DNA of 64,000 nt. Origin: Burkholderia singularis. Lineage in GTDB: Bacteria; Pseudomonadota; Gammaproteobacteria; Burkholderiales; Burkholderiaceae. Positions 15,701 through 24,336 of the stretch are shown here, one piece after another. The notes beneath the pieces are model-generated. The model saw nothing but the letters and a program-made list of their open reading frames with translations. It made no database searches and was not told the DNA's origin. A program made the position numbers and the translations under genes. Every line of letters starts with the position of its first letter. The first letter of the stretch is position 1. The stretch spans positions 81,065 through 145,064 of the forward strand of contig NZ_FXAN01000126.1 of NCBI RefSeq assembly GCF_900176645.1. Direction: 5' to 3'.

Positions 15701-17542
15701 TTACGCGACGCGTTCGCCGTCCGCCGAAGGCGCGTTGCCGCTCTCGGCGGCGGGCGCATGCCGCCCATGCTGCTTGGCGAGCAGATCGCGATAGAGGCCT
15801 GGGCGGTTGCGCAGCACGTCGGGGCTGCCGTCGTCGATCACCTTGCCCGAACTCATCACGATGATCCGGTCGAAGTTGCGCAGCGTCGACAACCGGTGCG
15901 CGATCGCGATGACCGTGCGGCCCGTCATCAGCCGGTCGAGCGCCGCCTGGATCGCCTCTTCGGACGCGCTGTCGAGCGCCGAGGTCGCCTCGTCGAGCAA
16001 CAGGATCGGCGCGTCCTTCAAGATCGCGCGCGCGATCGCGATCCGCTGCCGCTGGCCGCCGGAGAGTTTCACGCCGCGATCGCCGACGATCGTCTCGAAG
16101 CCTTCCGGCAGCGCCTCGATGAACTCGGTGCAGCGCGCGTCGCGCGCGGCGGCCAGCACTTCCTCGTGCGTCGCGTCGGGACGGCCGTATGCGATGTTGT
16201 CGTAAATCGAGCGGTGGAACAGCGAGATGTCCTGCGGCACGAGCGCGATCGACTGACGCAGGCTGTCCTGCGTGATCGACGCGAGATCCTGGCCGTCGAC
16301 CTTGATCGTTCCTTTCTGTACGTCGTAAAAGCGTTGCAGCAGCGCGAGCACGGTGGATTTGCCCGCGCCCGATTTGCCGATCAGGCCGACGCGCTGGCCT
16401 GCCGCGATGTGCAGGTCGAAGTGGTCGAGAATCGGCCGGCGGTGCGGGTACGCGAACGTCACGCGCTCGAAGTCGACGCGCCCGCCCTTCGGCGCGAGCG
16501 CGACCGCGTCGGAACGGTCGGGCATGCCGTGCGGCTCGAGCAGGGTCTGCACCGCTTCGGCCAGGCGTGCGACATGCTGCGTGACGTCGACGAGCGCGAC
16601 GGCGAGATCGCGCGTGCCGTGCAGGATCGTAAAGCCGAGCGAGCTGACGAGCACGATGTCGCCGGACGTCGCGCGCCCCTGGTTCCACAGCCACAGCGCC
16701 CAGCCGAGCAGGCCCGCCGACAGCATCGCGGTGATCACCGCATGCAGGAGCCGCAGCTTCTCGAGATAGAGCAGGCTTTGCTGGCGCGCATCCATTTCGG
16801 CCTTGACGGTGGCGGCAAAGCGCTTTTGCTCGCGCAGCGTCATGCCGAACGCGCGCACGAGCCCCATGTTGCCGATCACGTCGACGAGTTCGCCGTCGAC
16901 GGCCGCCGCCTTCGACGCGAACCGGTGATGGCGCACCGAGCCGCGCTTGGCGAGCCTGAACAGCACGACGGCGAGCACGGCCGAGCACGACAGCAGGCCG
17001 AGCGCCATCTGCGGATTGACGACGATGATCATCAGGATCGCGCCGAGCACGGCGATGCACGGCGGCAGCACGTTCCACGCCATCGTGTTCTCGGCCGTAT
17101 AGATCGCGTTCGACGTTGCGGTGATCCGGCTCGCGAGCGTGCCGGGCTGCTTCTCCGCGTAATAAGTCTGCGAGTGGCCGCTCAGATATTGAAACAGGTC
17201 GCGGCGCAGATCGCCGGTGACCGCGACGAACGTGTGCGCGGCCACCCAGCCGCCGACGCGCCACATCAGGTTATCCGCAGCGATCAGGCCGACGAGGAGC
17301 GCGAACGCGCTCCATAGCGGGCCCGGATGATTGCGCCCGGCCGCGAGCACGTCGATCAGGTGCTTGATCGCGTACTGCGAGCCGAGCGCGCAGCCGACCG
17401 CCGTGAGCACGCTCGCGAGTACGACGATATGCGCGACCGGATGCATCCGGATGTAGCGCATCAGGAACGCAAGCGGGCGCTGCGCGTAGCTCGCGAGCTT
17501 CGCGTTGTGGGCATTGCGTTGAGCGGGAGTGAGAGCTTCCAA
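15701..17542 (-). CDS. ABC exporter, fused membrane and ATPase domains (MsbA/LipidA type)
   Basis: About 613 residues: six-helix membrane domain (about 30-320) followed by one ATPase domain (about 350-590), so it works as a homodimer. ATPase motifs are intact: Walker A GKSGAGKST, Q-loop ALVPQDISLF, signature LSGGQRQRIAIARA, Walker B ILLLDEATSALD and H-loop AIAHRLST. The start is uncertain: no ATG precedes the conserved region, and I chose a TTG at 17542 (also possible at 17548) giving EALTPAQRNAHNAK. Resembles general lipid or multidrug exporters; the substrate cannot be inferred. Divergent from the glycosyltransferase at 18007 across 464 bp. Confidence 0.88.
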   Translation of the reverse strand: MEALTPAQRNAHNAKLASYAQRPLAFLMRYIRMHPVAHIVVLASVLTAVGCALGSQYAIKHLIDVLAAGRNHPGPLWSAFALLVGLIAADNLMWRVGGWVAAHTFVAVTGDLRRDLFQYLSGHSQTYYAEKQPGTLASRITATSNAIYTAENTMAWNVLPPCIAVLGAILMIIVVNPQMALGLLSCSAVLAVVLFRLAKRGSVRHHRFASKAAAVDGELVDVIGNMGLVRAFGMTLREQKRFAATVKAEMDARQQSLLYLEKLRLLHAVITAMLSAGLLGWALWLWNQGRATSGDIVLVSSLGFTILHGTRDLAVALVDVTQHVARLAEAVQTLLEPHGMPDRSDAVALAPKGGRVDFERVTFAYPHRRPILDHFDLHIAAGQRVGLIGKSGAGKSTVLALLQRFYDVQKGTIKVDGQDLASITQDSLRQSIALVPQDISLFHRSIYDNIAYGRPDATHEEVLAAARDARCTEFIEALPEGFETIVGDRGVKLSGGQRQRIAIARAILKDAPILLLDEATSALDSASEEAIQAALDRLMTGRTVIAIAHRLSTLRNFDRIIVMSSGKVIDDGSPDVLRNRPGLYRDLLAKQHGRHAPAAESGNAPSADGERVA

Positions 17543-18006
17543 AATCAATGCGTGTGGAGAAACGAGGGTTGAGTGTCGCGTGTTGGCCGCCGTGCCGCAA
17601 ATGGTTCGGAATCTGTCCAAAAAGCGGGCATGAACGAGCGGGCGAAAGTCGGCATTGTAAACAAGCCGGCGGATGCGTTGCGCCTGGCCGGTGGCACGCG
17701 TGGGGATGCAATGCGTTTTAGGATAAAATCTCCGGTTTGGCAGCGGAACCGGACACAATTACTCTAAAGTGGTCTGCTGGTTTGAAGATCGACAAAATGT
17801 TGCATCTTTGTAACAACGTAAAGAGTTTGAAATGCCGCGCGTCGGCCCGCGCGCGATCACCGATAATCCCATCCGGGTTTGCCCTTATCCGGCACTGTTT
17901 TACGGAAATCTGTCAACGGATTGACCGCTGAACCGTTATACGCGCGGTGTAATCGATCCGCGGCAGCTTTGCTCTGTTTTCTTGCCGATTTTTTTAGGAG
18001 GTACGC
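17543..18006. other. AT-richer divergent gap before the glycosyltransferase
   Basis: 464 bp. The part 17710-17840 is clearly AT-richer than its surroundings and carries an imperfect inverted repeat, TGTTGC-ATCTTT-GTAACA, near 17798-17815. No unambiguous promoter pair was found. The right end has a strong AGGAGG (17996-18001) serving the gene at 18007. Confidence 0.4.
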
Positions 18007-19071
18007 ATGCGAATCGCTCAAATCGCTCCGTTGCACGAAGCGGTTCCCCCGAAACTGTACGGCGGTACCGAACGGGTGGTGTCCTATCTGACCGAAGCGC
18101 TCGTCGAGATGGGGCATGACGTCACGCTGTTCGCGAGCGGCGATTCGCAGACCTCCGCGAAGCTCGAGGCGGTGTGGCCGCAGGCGCTGCGCCTCGATCC
18201 GACGATTCGCGACGTGATGGCGCCGCACATGCTGCTGCTCGAGCAAGTGCGCCGCCGCGCGGACGAATTCGACGTGCTGCACTTCCATATCGACTATTAC
18301 CCGTTCTCGCTGTTCTCGCGCCAGCCGGTGCCGCATCTGACGACGCTGCACGGCCGCCTGGATCTGCCGGAGCTGCAGCCGATCTTCAACACGTTCGACA
18401 ACGTGCCGGTGGTGTCGATCTCCGACAACCAGCGCATGCCGCTGCAACAGGCGAACTGGCTGTCGACCGTCCATCACGGCCTGCCCGAGAACCTGCTGAA
18501 GCCGCTGCCCGGCGTGAAGCCGAGCTACCTCGCGTTCCTCGGCCGCATCTCGCCGGAAAAACGCGTCGATACGGCGATCCGGATCGCCGAGCAGGTAGGC
18601 ATGCCGATCAAGATCGCGGCGAAGCTCGACAAGGCGGACCGTGCGTACTACGAAGAGAAGATCAAGCCGCTGTTCTCGCTGCCGCACGTCGAGTATATCG
18701 GCGAGATCAGCGAGGCCGAGAAGGCCGAATTCCTCGGCAATGCGCATGCGCTGCTGTTTCCGATCGATTGGCCGGAGCCGTTCGGTCTCGTGATGATCGA
18801 GGCGATGGCGTGCGGCACGCCCGTGATCGCGTTCAAGCGCGGCTCGGTGCCCGAGGTGATCGAAAACGGTGTATCCGGCTTTGTCGTCGAGGACGAGCTG
18901 TCGGCGGTCGCCGCGGTCAAGCGCCTGTCGACGCTGCCGCGCGAGCGCGTGCGCGCGGCGTTCGACGCGCGCTTCACGTCGAAGGTGATGGCGCGTAATT
19001 ATGTGAAGGGTTACGAAGAGCTGCTGCGCCAGAAACGCCGCACGGTGCTGCGCGAAGTCAGCGCAGGCTGA
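18007..19071 (+). CDS. GT4-family glycosyltransferase
   Basis: Soluble two-domain GT-B glycosyltransferase, 354 residues. N-terminal glycine-rich loop GGTERVVSYLTEALVEMGHDV, histidine-containing CHG-like loop TTLHGRLDLPE, and the C-terminal nucleotide-sugar site with the E-x7-E motif in EPFGLVMIEAMACGTPVIAF followed by GSVPEVIENGVSGF. Expression signal is strong: AGGAGG six bases before the ATG. It stands alone between an ABC exporter and unknown membrane proteins, so the acceptor is unknown; glycolipid or capsular sugar transfer are options. Confidence 0.88.
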   Translation: MRIAQIAPLHEAVPPKLYGGTERVVSYLTEALVEMGHDVTLFASGDSQTSAKLEAVWPQALRLDPTIRDVMAPHMLLLEQVRRRADEFDVLHFHIDYYPFSLFSRQPVPHLTTLHGRLDLPELQPIFNTFDNVPVVSISDNQRMPLQQANWLSTVHHGLPENLLKPLPGVKPSYLAFLGRISPEKRVDTAIRIAEQVGMPIKIAAKLDKADRAYYEEKIKPLFSLPHVEYIGEISEAEKAEFLGNAHALLFPIDWPEPFGLVMIEAMACGTPVIAFKRGSVPEVIENGVSGFVVEDELSAVAAVKRLSTLPRERVRAAFDARFTSKVMARNYVKGYEELLRQKRRTVLREVSAG

Positions 19072-19123
19072 CGCGCGCGTCGTCGCGCGGCGCTTGCATG
19101 CGCCGCGGCGCCGTACATCGATG

Positions 19124-19156
19124 GATGCCCCGCCGGGCTTGGTCCGGCGGGGCATC
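19124..19156 (+). terminator. Strong 13-bp hairpin after the GT4 gene
   Basis: GATGCCCCGCCGG (19124-19136), 7-nt loop, CCGGCGGGGCATC (19144-19156): a perfect 13-bp stem 53 bp after the stop. No T-run follows, so it is either a Rho-assisted end or a stabilising 3' structure. Confidence 0.5.
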
Positions 19157-19481
19157 GTGCATTTCGGCGGGCGGTTTTTCCGCCATTCGGCGCGCCGACG
19201 GGCATCCCAGATGCTATGGCGCATCCCGAGGCGGCGCGGCGCCGGCCTCGCGCGCGAGGCCAGCGGTGCCGATTGCGCGCCGCCGTGGCGGCCCGCGTCG
19301 CCGGGCCGCCGGCATTGGCACGCGTTGCCGCCGATCTGTTGTATCCGCGCCGCGCCGCCACGGCGGGAATCGCCGCAAACCGGCGATTTGCCGCCTGCCG
19401 GCGTCAGCCTGACAAGCAATGTCCCTATAATGGCCGTGCCGTAAAATCCCGCCCCGGCAGGGCCGTCATGAGGAGAAAGTT
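19157..19481. other. Intergenic region, no gene seen
   Basis: 325 bp of GC-rich sequence. The short frames here have no recognisable text and no ribosome binding site. The last 15 bp provide AGGAG for the TTG-started gene at 19482. Confidence 0.4.
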
Positions 19482-20585
19482 TTGGCGAGAACGAAAACCA
19501 CGCGCGCGACACCGGCTCCCGGCTCGGGGACCATTTTCGCGTTGCGAGCCATCGGTCTCGTGTTCCTCGCCCGGTGGCTCTTCTCGATGTCGCTGATGGG
19601 ATACCGCGCATCGCTGTCGGCGATGGCGTCGTCGCCGTGGGCGTGCATCAACGTCGTCCTGATTTTCCTGCTGCTCGTTCTTCCCGGCGCGCAAGCGCGC
19701 GCCGAGCGTCCGTACCATCCGCTGCCGCAGTGGCTGCGCCAGGCGCTGCGCCTGTTCGCGCTGCTCGGCTTCGTGTTCGCCGCGTGGTCGGTGGGCGTGT
19801 TCGCGTGGGCGGCCGGCTGGCGGCGCGCGCTGCATGCGCTGGCTGTCAGCAACGGCTGGCTGCTCGCCGCGCCGGCGCTCTATGCGGCCGTCATCTGGAT
19901 GTGCCGGCCGCGTGCGCTGTGGCGCACGAATGTCGCCGCGCGCCGGTTTGCGATCGGCCGCTATGCGATCGCGCTCGATGGGGTGACGCGCACCGTCGTC
20001 GTCTGGATGGAAAGCCGCAAGGTCGGCCAGTACGACGCACGCGAGCTGTCGGTTCGCTGGCCGGAGGCGGCCGGCGCCGCCGGGCGGCGGGGCGGCGCCC
20101 AAGGAATGTCGTCGCCCGCTGCGGGGGCGATGCCGGTTGCGACGGCGGAATCGGTTTTGATCGAGCGCGCGGCGCCAGGCGATGCGGGGGCTTCGCAACA
20201 GGGTGCGGCGTCGGACGGCGCATCGGGATTGGCCGGCACGCAGGCTTCGAGCGATGCGCGGCCTTCGGTTGAGACGCCGGTTTCCGGTGCGGCGCCGATC
20301 GCGGCCGCCGCGCCGAGCGATACGCCCGCGCCAAACGAAGCGCCGCCTCCGGCCAGCGCGCCGCGGCCCGTTTCGCCGGAACCAGCGCCGGCCCCGGCTG
20401 CGTCGGCTGTGTCGGCCGCGAGGCCGGCCAGACGCGGATTCGCGCGGCCGAAGATCGAACTCGTTTGGGATTCGCCGGCCGCGGTCGGCCACAATCGCCA
20501 GCTCGTGCTGCGCACGCCGCTCGCGACCGAAGGCGATCGTATCGCGGCGCGCGCGCTCGACGCGTCGCTCAAGCAGATCGCGTAA
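19482..20585 (+). CDS. Unknown membrane protein with Ala/Pro-rich C-terminal region
   Basis: 367 residues; I do not recognise the family. Starts with TTG, supported by AGGAG six bases upstream. The N-terminal half has four hydrophobic segments (about 20-38, 55-70, 92-115 and 122-140), then a short soluble part (AARRFAIGRYAIALDGVTRTVVVWMESRKVG), then about 140 residues very rich in Ala, Pro and Ser (185-325), ending with a more ordered tail, FARPKIELVWDSPAAVGHNRQLVLRTP. It looks like a membrane protein with a flexible linker carrying a small C-terminal domain. The DUF2214 gene follows after 62 bp and may be cotranscribed. Function unknown. Confidence 0.65.
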   Translation: MARTKTTRATPAPGSGTIFALRAIGLVFLARWLFSMSLMGYRASLSAMASSPWACINVVLIFLLLVLPGAQARAERPYHPLPQWLRQALRLFALLGFVFAAWSVGVFAWAAGWRRALHALAVSNGWLLAAPALYAAVIWMCRPRALWRTNVAARRFAIGRYAIALDGVTRTVVVWMESRKVGQYDARELSVRWPEAAGAAGRRGGAQGMSSPAAGAMPVATAESVLIERAAPGDAGASQQGAASDGASGLAGTQASSDARPSVETPVSGAAPIAAAAPSDTPAPNEAPPPASAPRPVSPEPAPAPAASAVSAARPARRGFARPKIELVWDSPAAVGHNRQLVLRTPLATEGDRIAARALDASLKQIA

Positions 20586-20647
20586 CGTATCGCGCGGCGC
20601 GCTCGCCGCCGCTTGCGCGCTGCCCGCTTCCGACACCAGGAGGACCG

Positions 20648-21109
20648 ATGCTGACCGTTCGATGGTTGCTGGCTGCCGTGCATCTGATTGCGTTCGGTTT
20701 TGCGCTGACGTCGATCGCTGCGCGCAACCGCGCGTTACGGCGTGTCGCGGCGTCCGCGCAGCGGGCCGATCTGCCCGGCGTGTTCAGCGCGGACGCGATT
20801 TGGGGCATTTGCGCGCTCGTGCTGATCGCGACAGGCGCCGTCCGCGCGTTCGGCGGCTTCGAGAAGGGTGGCGATTTCTACCTGCACGCGCCGCTCTTTC
20901 ATCTGAAGATGGGCGCGCTCGCGCTGATTCTCGTGCTCGAACTCATTCCGATGGTGGGGCTGATCCGTTGGCGTCTGACGTTGCGGCGCGGGTTGATGCC
21001 TGATCTGGGCCGCGCGCGCGCCTATGCGCAGATCGGCCACGTGCAGGCGGTGCTGATGATCGTGATGGTGTTTGCCGCGGCCGGGATGGCGCGCGGTGTT
21101 GGATTCTGA
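20648..21109 (+). CDS. DUF2214-type small membrane protein
   Basis: 153 residues with four hydrophobic segments (4-22, 50-68, 80-103, 130-148). The text ADLPGVFSADAIWGICALVLIATGAVRAFGG and HAPLFHLKMGALALILVLELIPM fits the DUF2214 family of predicted inner-membrane proteins with no assigned role. The conserved His and Lys in FHLKM lie in a membrane helix. A clear AGGAGG stands four bases before the ATG at 20648. Probably in one transcript with the gene before it. Converges with the FAD oxidoreductase. Confidence 0.72.
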   Translation: MLTVRWLLAAVHLIAFGFALTSIAARNRALRRVAASAQRADLPGVFSADAIWGICALVLIATGAVRAFGGFEKGGDFYLHAPLFHLKMGALALILVLELIPMVGLIRWRLTLRRGLMPDLGRARAYAQIGHVQAVLMIVMVFAAAGMARGVGF

Positions 21110-21216
21110 CGCTGCGCGCCATCCCGATTTGCGATTCGATTTGCGATGCGTTGCGGGCGGCGGCGCATATCCACCGCACCGGCGCCTCAGCGCCCCGCGC
21201 CCCCGCGCCCCGCGCG

Positions 21217-22389
21217 TCAGACGACGTTGCGCTCGACGATCGGCCGCCCCGCGAGTACGCGCTCGAAGCCGAACGGCGACAGGTCGAGCGATACATACCG
21301 CCCGTGCAGAATCCATTCCGCGACGCCGCGTCCCGCCGCCGGCCCCTGCTGCAACCCATGTCCGGAGAAGCCGTTCGCGAAGAGGCAATTGTCGAGGTCC
21401 GGATGCGGGCCGATGATCGCGTTTTGATCGAGCACGTTGTATTCATAGTAGCCGGACCAGCTTCGCACGACCCTGAGCGCCTCGAACTGCGGCACGCGAT
21501 GCGCGAGGGTCGGCCAGATCAGTTCGTCGAACAGCGCGTGATCGACGTCTTCGAGCGGCAGATCGTCGAAATCGCGTTCGGCGGGCGGCGCCGCGCCGCA
21601 GAGGAACGACGCGCCCTCGGGCCGGAAGTAGACGCCGCTCGGATCGACGACGAGCGGGCAATGCGGCAGCTCGGCCGGCGAAGTGACGTTGAAGATGCTG
21701 CGGCGGCGCGCATGCACCGGCAGGTCGATGCCGACGAGCGCGGCGAGCGCGCGCGCCCACGGCCCGGCCGCGTTGACCGTCACGTCGCAATCGTAGGCGC
21801 GGCCGTCGCCGGTCATCAATTGCCGCACGCGCCGCCCGTCGATCCGCGCGTGCGTCACGTCCGCGCGCACATATTGCGCGCCGAGCGCCTGCGCCTTCCT
21901 GCGCAGTGCCTGCACGAGCCCGTAGCCGTCGAACCAGCCTTCGCCGCGCTCGCCGAAGCAGCCCGACGCGAGATCGCCGGTATGAAGCCACGGGAACGCG
22001 GCGGCCAGCGCGTCGCGCGGCAGGTAGCGGATCTGCGCGCCGAGCGAGGTCTGCAGCGCGTGGTTGGCGCGTAGCGTCGCATCGCCGTCGGGCGTCGCGA
22101 CGAACAGATAGCCGCCTTCGCGAAGGTCGACCGACGGCCGCTCGCCGTCCACTTCGAGCCGTTCGCCGATCGAGCGCAGAAATTCGATGCCGAACAGCGA
22201 CATCCGCACCGACAGCGGCGTCGAGAACTGCTGCCGGATCGACGCCGCCGACAACGCGGACGACGCGCGCGCGTAGGTCGGGTCACGCTCGATGACGGTG
22301 ACGGCGACGCCGGGGTCCATCGCGCGCAGATGGTAGGCGGTTGCGCTGCCGATCACGCCGCCACCGACGATGACGACTTTCGAATGCAT
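21217..22389 (-). CDS. FAD-dependent amino-acid/amine oxidoreductase (DAO family)
   Basis: 390 residues. N-terminal dinucleotide-binding motif Gly9-x-Gly11-x2-Gly14 (VVIVGGGVIGSATAYHL) and an ERD-type strand end. The C-terminal part has the DAO pattern NVLDQNAIIGPHPDLDNC followed by NGFSGHGLQQGPAAGRGVAE, as in sarcosine oxidase, glycine oxidase and dimethylglycine dehydrogenase-like proteins. It likely oxidises a secondary amine or amino acid in the cytosol. GGAGA precedes the ATG. The solute-binding protein upstream (start 23607) is codirectional with 60 bp between them, so the pair may import and oxidise the same compound. Substrate not readable. Confidence 0.85.
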   Translation of the reverse strand: MHSKVVIVGGGVIGSATAYHLRAMDPGVAVTVIERDPTYARASSALSAASIRQQFSTPLSVRMSLFGIEFLRSIGERLEVDGERPSVDLREGGYLFVATPDGDATLRANHALQTSLGAQIRYLPRDALAAAFPWLHTGDLASGCFGERGEGWFDGYGLVQALRRKAQALGAQYVRADVTHARIDGRRVRQLMTGDGRAYDCDVTVNAAGPWARALAALVGIDLPVHARRRSIFNVTSPAELPHCPLVVDPSGVYFRPEGASFLCGAAPPAERDFDDLPLEDVDHALFDELIWPTLAHRVPQFEALRVVRSWSGYYEYNVLDQNAIIGPHPDLDNCLFANGFSGHGLQQGPAAGRGVAEWILHGRYVSLDLSPFGFERVLAGRPIVERNVV

Positions 22390-22449
22390 CGGATCTCCAT
22401 TAAAAAGAAAACACGAACGGCGCACCGAGACGGGTGCGTGGCGCGTCTG

Positions 22450-23607
22450 TCAGCCGCCCTTCGTGACGATGGTCTGCCAGACGCCGTTTTTCACGCGGTA
22501 CAGCGTCGACATGCCGCTTTTCAGCGAGCCGTCGCCGCTGAATGCGATGCGGCCCGTGATGCCGTCGAAGTCGATCTTGGCGAGCACGGGCCGCCAGCGC
22601 GCGGGCTCGGTCGAGCTTGCGGCCTGCATCGCCTTGATCGCGGCCCACGCCGCGTCGTAGCCGAATTGCGCATACGATAGTACGTCGACTCCGAAGCGTT
22701 GCTTGTAGCGGCGCTCGAAATCCTTGCCTTGTGGCAGTTGATCGAGCGGCCGGCCGTATTCCCACGCCATCGCGCCTTCCGCCGCGGGGCCGGCGATCTT
22801 GATGAATTCGGCATCGCGCACGCCGCCGCCGCCAACGAACTGCGCACTCAGCCCCAACTGGCGCATCTGCTTGATGAAGTTCGCGGCAAGCGAATCGAGG
22901 CCGCCGAAGAACAGCAGGTCGACGTTCCTGCTCTTCAGGCTCGTGATCTGTGCGCGGAAATCGACCGCCTGATTGTTCGTGTATTCGCGCGCGACGATCG
23001 AGCCGCCGGCGGCTTTCACCGCGCGCTCGAATTCGTCGGCTTCGCCCTGGCCGAACGCCGTGCGGTCGTCGACGATCGCGATGCGCTTGGCCTTCGTGAC
23101 CTCGACCGCGTAGCGGCCCGCGTTGCCTGCGTTCTGGCCGTCGGTCGCGATCACCATGAACACGTTCGCGAGCCCGCGCGACGCGATGACGGGATTGGTC
23201 GCGGCCGGATCGATGACGGGAATGCCCGCCTTGTCGTAAATGACCGACGCCGGGATCGTCGTGCCGGAATTGAAGTGGCCGACCACCGCCGACACTTGTT
23301 TGTCGACCAGGCTTTGCGCGGCCTGCACGCCGATGCGGGGATCGGCCTGATCGTCCTCGACGACGAGCTCGAAGCGCGCGGGCTTGCCGGCGATCTTGAT
23401 CTGTTGCGCGCGGGCATCGTCGAGCGCGAGCTGCACGCCGTTTTGCAGGTCCTTGCCGTAGCCGGCATTGACGCCTGTGAGCGGCGCGGCGAAGCCGATT
23501 CGCACCGGCGTTTCGTCGGCGGCGCGCACGGCGGCGGATGCGCTGAGCATGCCGCAAACGAGCGCGACGCGGCAGGCGGCCCAAGAGGGTGACGAGCGGA
23601 GTTTCAT
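22450..23607 (-). CDS. Branched-chain-amino-acid-type ABC solute-binding protein (LivK-like)
   Basis: 385 residues with a Sec signal peptide (1-29, ending AAVRAADETPVRIGFAAPL). Type I periplasmic binding fold; characteristic segments GVQLALDDARAQQ, VVGHFNSGTTIPASVIYDKAGIPVIDPAATNP and IVDDRTAFGQGEADEF. Family members bind leucine, isoleucine, valine or other amino acids and amides. No LivH/M/G/F permease or ATPase genes are next to it, so it is an orphan binding protein that must use a transporter encoded elsewhere. Followed by an FAD oxidoreductase on the same strand. Confidence 0.9.
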   Translation of the reverse strand: MKLRSSPSWAACRVALVCGMLSASAAVRAADETPVRIGFAAPLTGVNAGYGKDLQNGVQLALDDARAQQIKIAGKPARFELVVEDDQADPRIGVQAAQSLVDKQVSAVVGHFNSGTTIPASVIYDKAGIPVIDPAATNPVIASRGLANVFMVIATDGQNAGNAGRYAVEVTKAKRIAIVDDRTAFGQGEADEFERAVKAAGGSIVAREYTNNQAVDFRAQITSLKSRNVDLLFFGGLDSLAANFIKQMRQLGLSAQFVGGGGVRDAEFIKIAGPAAEGAMAWEYGRPLDQLPQGKDFERRYKQRFGVDVLSYAQFGYDAAWAAIKAMQAASSTEPARWRPVLAKIDFDGITGRIAFSGDGSLKSGMSTLYRVKNGVWQTIVTKGG

Positions 23608-24336
23608 GTGGCTTCCTTGATGGCGATACATGAACGGGTAGCGCGGCGTGTACGCGGGCGCGATGCTTGCGGGCCGCCTGCCGTTGACGCGGGCGGCGCT
23701 CGCGATCTCTTTATAGGGAGCCAAATTGAGCGAGTCTTGTCGGTTTGGGATGCGCCGGATGCGGATTTGCGCACAAGGCGGGCTGTGGACGGGAAGCCGC
23801 GGCGTGTGGTGAGCGACGGCACGGTCGCGAAGGAAGGGGGCAGGGGCGGCGCAACTGCGATCGCGTGCGGCGGCGCGGCCTGGGCTGCAACGCGACGGAA
23901 GATGTGCCGGCGGCGGCAGCGCAATCGAATGGCGGGACTTGGCGAGCGGTCGCGACGACGCCGCGCGACGGCAGCTTGCATCGACTGCGAGCAACGACAA
24001 CAAGCAACGGCCGCAAGCAATGGCAAGATGCCGGCGGAGCGATGCGGCAAAACCCGGCCGAGCCGTTCCACGCCGACGGTACGCGCGGGTTGCGCTCCCG
24101 AAACGCAATGCGGCGACGCATACGGCAGTGTGCGGCGCCGCGACTGACCGGACTAGGCCGGGCGGATGGCGGTGGAAGGGCCGGCGCCGCGCTCCCGCGA
24201 GCGCGGCGATCGGCTAGCGCGATCTAGGACGAGAAATCGCGCGCGCGGATCGGCACACACGCGCCGAGCGCCGGCTCGCCCCCGCGCCCGCGGTGCGAGC
24301 CGCGCAAGCCGCCGTCAAGGCATCGCGCGCCGTCGC
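23608..24336. other. Long gap with no supported gene
   Basis: 729 bp between the phospholipase C stop and the LivK start, both on the minus strand. Frames in it are long only because of GC bias and are Arg/Ala-rich without conserved text. A TATAAA on the minus strand near 23711-23717 could belong to the LivK promoter; no matching -35 was found. A 9-bp hairpin sits at 24186-24207. Confidence 0.5.
24186..24207 (-). terminator. Hairpin downstream of phospholipase C
   Basis: GCCGCGCTC-CCGC-GAGCGCGGC, a 9-bp stem with a 4-nt loop, 130 bp past the phospholipase C stop. No T-tract in either direction. Confidence 0.35.

Noticed and set aside
15234..17264. 676-codon minus-strand frame overlapping otsA and the ABC exporter
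   Set aside because: A GC-bias shadow of the exporter in another frame; strongly Arg-rich and without conserved motifs.
23608..24227. Overlapping frames of 130-180 codons in the gap before livK
   Set aside because: Arg/Ala/Cys-rich, no ribosome binding site, present on both strands at once as expected from GC bias.
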